Assembly (NCBI GenBank): GCA_030831085.1
Contig: JAURLT010000047.1
Coordinates: forward strand, 1-39,824
Origin: Gammaproteobacteria bacterium
Lineage (GTDB): Bacteria; Pseudomonadota; Gammaproteobacteria; Steroidobacterales; Steroidobacteraceae
Length of the DNA: 39,824 nucleotides
Reading direction: 5' to 3'
The translations under genes and the position numbers were made by a program. The stretch's first letter is position 1. Each line of letters begins with the position of its first letter. Below the pieces are notes generated by a model. That model worked only from the letters and a program-made list of their open reading frames with translations. It made no database searches and was not told the origin of the DNA. Of the stretch, positions 31,185 through 38,846 are shown one piece after another.

Positions 31185-32147
31185 GTGACCAGTTTTCCCC
31201 GCGAGCACCTTGAAGCCGACGTGCAGATCATTGCCGATCCCGGCCTGTATGCGCCGTGGCCGTACCTCGACCGGCCGAAAATCGAGTGGCCGGGCGGCGC
31301 GCGGCTGGCTTTCTGGGTTGCGCCCAATGTGGAGTTCTACGAGCTCAACCCTCCGCAGGGACCGATCCAGCCTTCGACCCTCTGGCGCCCGGCCCCTGAT
31401 CTGGTCAATTACTCCATCCGCGACTATGGGAACCGGGTCGGTTTCTGGCGCATGCTGTCGCTCTTCGATGAGCTCGGCGTAAGGCCGAGCGTCTCGCTCA
31501 GCATAGCGATGTGCGATCACTGTCCCGAGATCGTCGAGGAAATGGCCAGCCGGGACTGGGAATTCTTTTCACACGGAATTTACAACTCACGGTACCTGTA
31601 CGGCCTGTCCGAGGAGCAGGAACTCGGCGTGATTGCCGATGCCCGCGAGGCGATCCGGCGTGCATCGGGACAATCGATGGATGGCTGGCTGTCGCCGGCC
31701 CTGACCAACACGCCCCGTACCTTGCAGCTGCTCGCGCGCAGCGGTGTGCGCTATACGCTGGACCTGTTCCATGACGACCAGCCGACCCCGTTGAACTTGC
31801 CAGACGGCCGTTTGATCAGTCTGCCCTATTCTCTGGAGGTCAACGACTGGACCGGACTTCACACCTCGCGAGGCACCCCGGCAGAATACGCGGAACGGAT
31901 CCGCGACCAGTTCGATCGTCTCTACGCCGAGGGGAGTGAGTCCGGCACGGTCATGTGCCTGCCCTTGCACCCGTTCCTGATCGGAGTGCCGCACCGAGTG
32001 GATCACCTGGCCGGCGTGCTCGAATATATCCTTGGACATGACGGTGTCTGGCATGCGACTGCTCGCGAGATCGCTGGCTGGTATGTCGAGCATTACCTCG
32101 ACTCTACCGTCGCCGCGCAGCGCGACTTCGCGAGGGACTGGTCATGA
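31185..32147 (+). CDS. Polysaccharide-deacetylase-fold protein, PuuE-like (first copy)
   Basis: 320-residue protein of the NodB/CE4 fold, closest in pattern to the PuuE-type allantoinase branch. Visible: NYSIRDYGNRVGFWRMLSLFDELGV, the SHGIYNSRYLYGLSEEQE segment, GWLSPALTNTPRTLQLLARSGVRY and the CLPLHPFLIGVPHRVDHL end motif. The usual NodB DD metal pair near the N-terminus is not seen (VAPNVEFYELNP instead), as in metal-independent PuuE. It begins with GTG after AGGGAG and overlaps the next gene by ATGA. A ring-opening amidohydrolase role is inferred; the substrate is unknown. Confidence 0.8.
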   Translation: MTSFPREHLEADVQIIADPGLYAPWPYLDRPKIEWPGGARLAFWVAPNVEFYELNPPQGPIQPSTLWRPAPDLVNYSIRDYGNRVGFWRMLSLFDELGVRPSVSLSIAMCDHCPEIVEEMASRDWEFFSHGIYNSRYLYGLSEEQELGVIADAREAIRRASGQSMDGWLSPALTNTPRTLQLLARSGVRYTLDLFHDDQPTPLNLPDGRLISLPYSLEVNDWTGLHTSRGTPAEYAERIRDQFDRLYAEGSESGTVMCLPLHPFLIGVPHRVDHLAGVLEYILGHDGVWHATAREIAGWYVEHYLDSTVAAQRDFARDWS

Positions 32148-33070
32148 CCGTCGAGGGATCCTATCTGCGCTATGCCCACCGACGGCCGGGCATGGATCAC
32201 GAGCGCTATCCACTCGAAAATGCTTTTGCCCGGTCGCCGGTCAGGTGGCCGAATGGAGCCCGGGTCGCGGTCTGGATCATGCCCGTGATCGAGTTCTTCC
32301 CGCTCGACATGCCGCTCAATCTGGTGCCCGGCGGCATGACCCGTCCCTTTCCTGACTACTGGAATTACACCCTGCGCGACTACGGTAACCGGGTGGGCGT
32401 CTACCGGATCCTGCGGGCACTCGATGCCGCAGGGTTTCCAGCCACCGTCGCCTTCAACGCCGTAGCCGCCGAGCGTGATCGTTTCCTGGTGCAGCAGGTG
32501 CTGCGGCGTGGCTGGGAAGTGGTCGGCATGGGGCTGGACATGGCTCACCTGCATAGCAGCGCGGTGCCGAGAGACATGGAGTCCGCCTGGGTCGAGAGCT
32601 CGCTGGCTCGGCTGCGGACTGCCACGGGTCAGCCGGTACGAGGCTGGATCTCGCCCGGACTGTCCGAGTCCTTCGTCACGCCAGACCTGCTGGCTGCTGC
32701 GGGCGTCGAATATTTCTGCGACTGGATGAACGACGAGTTGCCCTATCGCTTCAAGACCGAAGCGGGTGAGTTGGTTGCGATGCCGCACAGTCACGAACTC
32801 AGCGACCTGAAGCTGATCGGCGATTACGGACACACTGCAAGTCAATACGCGGAGCAGGTCATCGACAGCTTCGACTTCCTGTACCGGGAGGCGGCCGAGG
32901 AGGGCGGGCGGATCCTTTCGCTGCCCCTGCGCCCCTGGCTTACTGGCGCGCCCCATCGCATCGCTGCGCTGGAGCGCATCCTGAAGCATATCGCCTCCCG
33001 AGCTGGTGTCTGGGCGACCACGGGGTCGGCGATTCTCGATGCCTGGCGTGAGCAGGCGAGGAGGGCTTGA
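32144..33070 (+). CDS. Polysaccharide-deacetylase-fold protein, PuuE-like (second copy)
   Basis: 308-residue paralogue of the preceding protein, with the same architecture: YTLRDYGNRVGVYRILRALDAAGFPATVAFN, GWISPGLSESFVTPDLLAAAGVEYFCDWMNDELPYRF and RPWLTGAPHRIAAL. The two copies differ through most of their length, so this is an old duplication and they may form a heteromer or act on successive substrates. The N-terminal strand reads IMPVIEFFPLDMP, again without the NodB Asp pair. Start set by the ATGA overlap. Confidence 0.8.
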   Translation: MTVEGSYLRYAHRRPGMDHERYPLENAFARSPVRWPNGARVAVWIMPVIEFFPLDMPLNLVPGGMTRPFPDYWNYTLRDYGNRVGVYRILRALDAAGFPATVAFNAVAAERDRFLVQQVLRRGWEVVGMGLDMAHLHSSAVPRDMESAWVESSLARLRTATGQPVRGWISPGLSESFVTPDLLAAAGVEYFCDWMNDELPYRFKTEAGELVAMPHSHELSDLKLIGDYGHTASQYAEQVIDSFDFLYREAAEEGGRILSLPLRPWLTGAPHRIAALERILKHIASRAGVWATTGSAILDAWREQARRA

Positions 33071-33072
33071 GC

Positions 33073-34449
33073 ATGGCAGCAACGCTGACTGAGGCCTACG
33101 CCCGCTTCGTGGCGCAAAACCGTAGCGGCCGGCTGCCGGACGTGGCTGTCGAGGTGGCGAGGCTCGGCTTTACGGATGCGGTAGCTGCACTCCTGGCGGG
33201 CTCGCGAGAGCCGGTCACCGAGGTGGCTGGCAAGGCTGCCGCCACCCGCACCGCAGTGCAGGAGAGCTGTGCACTGCTCGGGGGACTTGCGTCCAGCGCC
33301 GACCTCGCGGCCATGGTGGACGCCTGCGCCGCCCACGCGCTGGACATCGATGACTATGCGTTTGCCAATCACCCGAGTGCCGTTCTGGTACCCGTTGCCC
33401 TGGCCTGTGGCCAGACGACCCGAGCGGACGGTGGAGCATTGGTCGCGGCCTATGTGGCAGGTTACGAAGTCTGGGCCGACCTGATGTTGCGCGAGCCGGA
33501 CCATTTGCACAGCCGCGGATGGCATCCGACCGCGCTGTTCGGGGGTATCGGCGCGGCAGCAACCGCCGCCTCACTGCTCGGGCTCGAGAAGGATCAGACC
33601 CGCAACGCGCTTGGCCTCGCGGCCTCCCACGCAGGCGGCACGATGGGTAATTTCGGCTCAATGGCCAAGGCTTATCATGCGGGCAAGGCGGCCCAGGCCG
33701 GCGTGTTCTGTGCGCTGCTGGCGCGGGCTGGCATGACCGCTACGCCCGACGTGCTCGAAGGCGAGCGGGGCCTGCTGCGCACCCTCTCGCCGCAGGGCAG
33801 GGTGGACGTGCAGTCGGAGCCGGAACTCGGCGCCTATCGGCACATCTCCAACCTGCGCCTGAACATCAAGAAATATCCCACCGTAGGCGCCTCGCAGCGC
33901 ATCATCGATTCAGTGCTCGAGCATCTGCATGATCACAGCGTCGAACTCGAGGCGCTAGCGCGCATCGAGCCAAGGGTCAGCGAGAAGCATGCGGCGGTGA
34001 TGCCCTTCCACTCGCCCTCCAAGCCCGAAGAGGCGAAGTTCTCGCTGGAGTACGCCACTGCCTGTGCGCTGCTGCATGGTCGGGTGGGACTGGCTGAGTT
34101 AGGTGTCGATGCCGTAGCTGATCCACGCCTGCAGTCCCTAATCCAGCGCGTGCAGGTGGTCACCACGACGGATTACGACCCGGATTATCCGGTGGCTGCA
34201 CGCTTTGATCAGGTGACTCTGGTGGACAGGGACGGCCGGTCGGTCATCACCCCGCCCGTGAAGCGCGCCAGCGGGCATGCGGATCGACCACTCACGGACC
34301 GGCAGCTGTGCGACAAGTTCCTCGACTGCGCCGCGTACGGTGGCGTTGACGCCGGTCCGGCCAGCGGGCTTTTCGATCGTCTGCAGGCGCTGCGGGGATG
34401 GTCATTTGCCGACCTGGCATGGGTCACGAACGGAGCATGGCGCAAGTGA
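33073..34449 (+). CDS. MmgE/PrpD family protein
   Basis: 458-residue protein of the MmgE/PrpD fold, which includes 2-methylcitrate dehydratase, cis-aconitate decarboxylase and iminodisuccinate epimerase. Family patterns: AHALDIDDYAFANHPSAVLVPVALA, YVAGYEVWADLM, RGWHPTALFGGIGAAATAASLLGL, LAASHAGGTMGNFGSMAKAYHAGKAAQAG, and the IKKYPTVGASQRIIDSVL segment. A TTG exists at 33067, but ATG at 33073 has GAGGAGGG at a better distance. The exact reaction cannot be told from the sequence. Confidence 0.85.
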   Translation: MAATLTEAYARFVAQNRSGRLPDVAVEVARLGFTDAVAALLAGSREPVTEVAGKAAATRTAVQESCALLGGLASSADLAAMVDACAAHALDIDDYAFANHPSAVLVPVALACGQTTRADGGALVAAYVAGYEVWADLMLREPDHLHSRGWHPTALFGGIGAAATAASLLGLEKDQTRNALGLAASHAGGTMGNFGSMAKAYHAGKAAQAGVFCALLARAGMTATPDVLEGERGLLRTLSPQGRVDVQSEPELGAYRHISNLRLNIKKYPTVGASQRIIDSVLEHLHDHSVELEALARIEPRVSEKHAAVMPFHSPSKPEEAKFSLEYATACALLHGRVGLAELGVDAVADPRLQSLIQRVQVVTTTDYDPDYPVAARFDQVTLVDRDGRSVITPPVKRASGHADRPLTDRQLCDKFLDCAAYGGVDAGPASGLFDRLQALRGWSFADLAWVTNGAWRK

Positions 34450-35738
34450 GGCCGAGCGAGCTGACGGCCACTGCAGCGGCGGCCGAGATCCGTGAGGGCC
34501 GCTTGAGCAGCGAGGCGCTGGTGGGCGACTGCCTTGACACTATTGCCAAGGTCGACGGTGCGGTGCGCGCTTTTGCCTGGGTCGAGCCCGAACAGGCCCT
34601 CGAAGCGGCACGCCAGCGTGATGCTGAGCCAACACGTGGGCCCCTGCACGGGATCCCGGTCGCGGTGAAAGACATGATCGATACCGCTGACCTGCCTACC
34701 CAGCACAATTCGCCGATCTATGCGGGGCATCGACCCACCCGCGACGCTGCCTGCGTGCGCACGCTGCGCGCGCTCGGGGCGGTGATCCTCGGCAAGACCG
34801 ATACCCACGAATTCGCGGCTGCGGGCCGCCTCCCGGCGACGCGCAATCCCCACGACCTCGCCTGTACCGCCGGCGGATCATCCAGCGGTTCGGCCGCGGC
34901 GGTAGCAGCCCGCATGGTGCCGCTTGCCCTGGGTACCCAGACGGGCGGTTCCACCATCCGTCCGGCTGCCTTCTGCGGTATCGCCGGCATGAAGCCGACC
35001 TGGGCCGAGGTCAGCTTCGAGGGCGCCAAGGGCTTCTCGCCCTCGCTCGACACGCTGGGGTGGATGGCTCGGTCGGTGGCCGATCTCGGCCTGCTGGCTT
35101 TGGCCTTCGGGGTCGGGCGCGGCGACTGGGCGGCAGGGTCCAAAGTCGCAGGCATGAACCTGGCGGTTTGTCGTACTCCCATGTGGGCCGACCTCGAGCC
35201 CGATGCGGCCGAGCATTTCGACGCCTGCGTAGCCCGCCTCGCTGCAGCGGGTGCGCGGGTCTCCAACCTCGAGTTACCGGACGAATTCGCCGACCTTAAC
35301 GCGGTGCATGACGTCGTGATGCAGGGTGAGGGTCGCGCATCATTTCGCGACCTCTACCTCGCTTATCCTGACCTGCTGCACGATGAGTTCAAGGCCAAAG
35401 TTGAGAACCACCTCGGCATCGAGCCCCGCCAGCTGGCCGAAGCGCGCGACACCATCGCCTTGCTCCGCCCGGTGTTCGACCGGCTCGCGCACCATTTTGA
35501 TGCCGTGGTGACACCGGCCGCCCCGGGGCAGGCCCCACGTGACCTCACCACCACCGGTATGGCCACTTTCAGCCGGAGCTGGACGGCACTGCACGTACCG
35601 TGCATCACGCTACCGGCAGGTCAAGGTGACCGCGGACTGCCGCTGGGCCTGCAGCTGGTTGGTCCGCGATTTGCCGACCTGCCGCTGCTGGGTGTCGCTG
35701 CGGCCGTCGAGACTGTTCTGAACGGGGTTGCTGGCTAG
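34437..35738 (+). CDS. Amidase (amidase-signature family)
   Basis: 433-residue amidohydrolase with the Ser-cisSer-Lys triad: Lys78 (VAVKDMID), the cis-serine in AGGSSSGSAAAVAA (about S149/S150) and the nucleophile Ser172 (GTQTGGSTIRPAAFCGIAGMKPT). It is the last gene of the operon and overlaps the MmgE/PrpD gene by 13 nt. Earlier in-frame ATGs exist at 34398 and 34419, but the protein begins naturally at MAQVRPSELTATAAAAEI. Its stop (TAG) overlaps the convergent argH stop in the palindrome CTAG. Substrate unknown. Confidence 0.88.
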   Translation: MAQVRPSELTATAAAAEIREGRLSSEALVGDCLDTIAKVDGAVRAFAWVEPEQALEAARQRDAEPTRGPLHGIPVAVKDMIDTADLPTQHNSPIYAGHRPTRDAACVRTLRALGAVILGKTDTHEFAAAGRLPATRNPHDLACTAGGSSSGSAAAVAARMVPLALGTQTGGSTIRPAAFCGIAGMKPTWAEVSFEGAKGFSPSLDTLGWMARSVADLGLLALAFGVGRGDWAAGSKVAGMNLAVCRTPMWADLEPDAAEHFDACVARLAAAGARVSNLELPDEFADLNAVHDVVMQGEGRASFRDLYLAYPDLLHDEFKAKVENHLGIEPRQLAEARDTIALLRPVFDRLAHHFDAVVTPAAPGQAPRDLTTTGMATFSRSWTALHVPCITLPAGQGDRGLPLGLQLVGPRFADLPLLGVAAAVETVLNGVAG

Positions 35739-36919
35739 CTCTTCAGTTCGGCGGCGATCCTGCGATAGGCCTCGCGGAAGGGAATGCCCTCCTTCAGCAC
35801 CAGCCGGTAGGCTGCCTCGGCCGCATGGATGGCAGGATCGGGATGGATGTTTTCCGGTCGAAAGACCAGCCCGTCGAGCGCCTGGGGCAGCAGGCCAAGG
35901 GTCTCGGCGGCCAGGTCGATGCCGCGAAACAGCGGGGCCTTTAGTAGCTGCAGGTCGCGGTGATAGCCCGAGGGTAGCTTGGCCACGATGCCGAGAGCCT
36001 CGGTCAGACAGCCGAGTGCGGAGGCACCCCGGCCGCGCATCAGCTCGAAGACATCCGGGTTGCGCTTCTGCGGCATGATGGAGGAACCCGTGGTAAACGC
36101 CTCCGGCAAGTCTACGTAAGAGAATTCACGGGTATAGAACAGGATCAGGTCAGCGGCCAGACGACCTACGTCCTGCATCAGCAAGGTGAGCTCGAACAAC
36201 AGCTGCGACTCTGCCTTGCCCCTGGAGAGTTGGACTGAGGTCACTGGTTCCTGTGGCCCGGCGAAGCCCAGCCGGTTGGCCGTGACGGTTCGGTCGAGCT
36301 CAAGCCCCGGTGTGCCGTAGCCCGCGGCGGAGCCCAGCGGGCATCCTGCGAGCCGTCTCAGTACCGCCCGGATGCCCTCGGCGTCGTCGGCCAGCTCGGC
36401 AGCGAAGCCTGCTGACCACAACCGGACGCTGCTCGGCATGGCCTGCTGCAGGTGCGTGTAACCGGGCAGTGCCACTTCTCCCTGCCGCTCGGCCAGCCGC
36501 TGCAGGGCAGAGACCACCGCCTCCGTATCCTGGGCCAGGGCCGTGATGGCATCGCGCAGGTAGAGGCGCAGCGCGGTAAGGACCTGGTCATTGCGGGAAC
36601 GCCCGAGGTGGATGCGCGCTCCGGTTGCGCCCAGGCGTTCCGTCAGCAGCGTCTCGAGGGCGGTCTGGCCGTCTTCCTGCTCGAGGCTTATGCGCCAATC
36701 GCCCCGCGCATGCGCTGCCCCAATCTCCTCGAGCGCATGCACTATCCGATCCGCGTCTGGATTACTCAGCAGTCCGGCCGCCCGCAAGCCCTCTGCGTGG
36801 GCAATCGAGCCCTGCACGTCGTAAGCAACCAGCCGCTCGTCCAGCGCGTGGTCCTCGCCGGCGGTGTAGGCGAGGACTCGCTGATCCAGCGCGCCACCCT
36901 TGTCCCACAACCGGGTCAT
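35735..36919 (-). CDS. argH: Argininosuccinate lyase (short C-terminus)
   Basis: Last enzyme of arginine synthesis, splitting argininosuccinate to arginine and fumarate. It is 394 residues, against about 430-470 in the family. Motifs present: GRSRNDQVLTALRLYLRD (107-124), GYTHLQQAMPSS with His156, and the superfamily signature TTGSSIMPQKRNPDVFELMRG with the catalytic serine loop (about 277-297). The protein ends at GIPFREAYRRIAAELKS, so the last 40-60 residues of typical ArgH are missing. The start overlaps argB (ATGA). It appears functional in its catalytic core; the short end is notable. Confidence 0.92.
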   Translation of the reverse strand: MTRLWDKGGALDQRVLAYTAGEDHALDERLVAYDVQGSIAHAEGLRAAGLLSNPDADRIVHALEEIGAAHARGDWRISLEQEDGQTALETLLTERLGATGARIHLGRSRNDQVLTALRLYLRDAITALAQDTEAVVSALQRLAERQGEVALPGYTHLQQAMPSSVRLWSAGFAAELADDAEGIRAVLRRLAGCPLGSAAGYGTPGLELDRTVTANRLGFAGPQEPVTSVQLSRGKAESQLLFELTLLMQDVGRLAADLILFYTREFSYVDLPEAFTTGSSIMPQKRNPDVFELMRGRGASALGCLTEALGIVAKLPSGYHRDLQLLKAPLFRGIDLAAETLGLLPQALDGLVFRPENIHPDPAIHAAEAAYRLVLKEGIPFREAYRRIAAELKS

Positions 36920-37839
36920 GGCAGTGCCTGCTCGGCCGGCGTCAAGGCGCCGATATCCTCCACCACCAGTGTGCCCGTACCCTCGTTGGTGAAGACCTCT
37001 GCCAGCAGGCTGTCGGGCACCTTGTAGGAGATGACGTGCACCCGCCTGACCCCGCCGCGCAGTGCACCTTCGATTGCGGTGGCCTTGGGCAGCATGCCGT
37101 CGGCGAAGCTGCCCGACGCCTGCAGCCGGGCCAGGCCCCCGAGATCGGTGTAGGACACCAGGCTACCGGGGTCGGAGAGGTCTTCCAGGATGCCGGGCGC
37201 CCCCGTGCAGAGAATCAGCTTCTCGGCGCTGAGTGCCGCGCCGATCCTGGCGGCGATGGTGTCAGCATTGATGTTGAGCACGCAGCCTTCGCCGTCGGAC
37301 GATAAGGGACTGACCACCGGCATGAGTCCAGCCTCGAGCTGGCGGGTCAGGACCGAGGGGTCGATGGCCTCCACATCCCCCACCAGGCCGTAGTCGACCT
37401 TCTGCCCGTCTACCTCGACCGGTGGCCTGCGCCGAGCCTGCACCAGTCCGGCGTCGATGCCGGAAATTCCCACGGCATTCACGCCGAGCTCGCGGCAGGT
37501 GGCCAGGATGCGGGTGTTGATCAACCCGTTGAGCACCATCACCGTCACGTCGATGCTGCGCTCGTCGGTGACCCGGCGGCCGCCGACCATGCGCGGTTCG
37601 ATGCCCAGCGAACGCTGCATGTCGTCGAGTTGCGGCCCGCCACCGTGGACCAGCACCACCTTGATCCCCAGGTGATGAAGGATCGCGATCTGCTCGATCA
37701 GTGCCCGCGTGCTCGCGGAATCCGCGAACACGGCACCCCCCGCTTTGACCACGAAAGTCTTGCCCTTGAACAGCCGAACGTAGGGTGCGGCCCCGCGCAG
37801 GGCGCGGACGGTGAGCGATGGATCGGTACGGTGGGGCAT
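36916..37839 (-). CDS. argB: Acetylglutamate kinase
   Basis: Phosphorylates N-acetylglutamate in arginine synthesis; 307 residues. Clear motifs: FVVKAGGAVF near the N-terminus, LVHGGGPQLDDMQRSLGI, the VVSPLSSDGEGCVLNINADTIAARIGAAL core, and LCTGAPGILEDL. The N-terminal ~20 residues before the kinase core could be the extra helix seen in arginine-inhibited enzymes, which is not certain. The ATG at 37839 overlaps the argF' stop by one base (TGATG); a TTG one codon earlier is less likely. Confidence 0.96.
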   Translation of the reverse strand: MPHRTDPSLTVRALRGAAPYVRLFKGKTFVVKAGGAVFADSASTRALIEQIAILHHLGIKVVLVHGGGPQLDDMQRSLGIEPRMVGGRRVTDERSIDVTVMVLNGLINTRILATCRELGVNAVGISGIDAGLVQARRRPPVEVDGQKVDYGLVGDVEAIDPSVLTRQLEAGLMPVVSPLSSDGEGCVLNINADTIAARIGAALSAEKLILCTGAPGILEDLSDPGSLVSYTDLGGLARLQASGSFADGMLPKATAIEGALRGGVRRVHVISYKVPDSLLAEVFTNEGTGTLVVEDIGALTPAEQALP

Positions 37840-38846
37840 CAAGGATTCCTCCGGGCAAGCAAGCGATGCAGGACGGCCATCTGCACGACCATCCGGTTGT
37901 GGGCTTCCTGGCGCACCACGCTGCGTGCGCCGTCGAGTACTGCGTCGGCCACGGCCACGTTACGCCTGACCGGCAGGCAGTGCATGAAACGGCAATCGCG
38001 GCGGGCCCCGGCAAACCAGTCTTCGGTCACCATCCAGTCCGAGTGCCGGGCCCTCAGGGCGGCTTCTGCCTCGGCATTCCCGTAGTGCAGGGCTGATCCC
38101 CATTCCTTGGCATAGAGCACCTGTGCCCCGACCATCGCCGCACCTCGATCGTCGGTCTCGCTCACTGAGCCGCCGGCAACTTCGGCGAGCCGGCGGGCTT
38201 TGGCCATCAGCGGCTCGGGCAGTGCATAGCCCTCTGGGCGCAGCACCACTACCTCCATGCCGCGCTGGGCTGCCATGGTCAGGGTCGCGGCCGGGACGGC
38301 CAGCGGCAGGGCCCGGGGATGATGCACCCAGCTCAGGACGAAGCGCGCCGGCGGGGCAACCTGCAGCTGATCCAGCGTTCGCCAGTCGGCCAGCGCCTGG
38401 CAGGGATGATTCATGGCCGACTCGAGGTTGATCAACGGCTTCTCGCACAGGTCGGCCATCGACATGAAGCGCGTTTCGGCGAGGTCCTCGGCCAGGTTGC
38501 TGCCATCGGCAAAGGCCCGAATTCCCAGGGCGTCGCAGTAGGAGGCGAGTACGGGGATGCCCTCACGCACATGCTCCGCCGCATTGCCATTCATCACGGC
38601 GCCGTCCCGCCATTCCAGCCGCCAGGTGCCCTGGCCAGGACTGATCACGACCGACTGACCGCCGAGGCGCGCCATGCCCGCCTGCATGGAGGCCAAGGTG
38701 CGCAGCGAGGGGTCGAAGAACAGCAGGCCGAGGATTCGTCCGGCGAGTGCCGCCGGCTCGGGCCTGTCCTGAAGGCGCTGGGCCAGCGCCAGCAGGTCCA
38801 GAATCTCGTCGCGTTGCAGGTCGGCCAGGTCGATGAAGCGATTCAA
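37839..38846 (-). CDS. argF': N-acetylornithine carbamoyltransferase
   Basis: 335-residue transcarbamylase that acts on N-acetylornithine (Xanthomonas-type pathway) rather than ornithine. Carbamoyl-phosphate motif FFDPSLRTLASM (43-54), the acetyl-pocket loop TWRLEWRDGAVMNGNAAEHVREG, HPCQALAD (147-154) and HCLPVRRNVAVADAVLDG. The E/W-rich 80s loop distinguishes it from ordinary OTCases. The start is TTG at 38846, overlapping the argD stop (TTGA) and supported by AGGAGAG 7 nt upstream. N-succinylornithine as substrate is not excluded. Confidence 0.88.
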   Translation of the reverse strand: MNRFIDLADLQRDEILDLLALAQRLQDRPEPAALAGRILGLLFFDPSLRTLASMQAGMARLGGQSVVISPGQGTWRLEWRDGAVMNGNAAEHVREGIPVLASYCDALGIRAFADGSNLAEDLAETRFMSMADLCEKPLINLESAMNHPCQALADWRTLDQLQVAPPARFVLSWVHHPRALPLAVPAATLTMAAQRGMEVVVLRPEGYALPEPLMAKARRLAEVAGGSVSETDDRGAAMVGAQVLYAKEWGSALHYGNAEAEAALRARHSDWMVTEDWFAGARRDCRFMHCLPVRRNVAVADAVLDGARSVVRQEAHNRMVVQMAVLHRLLARRNP

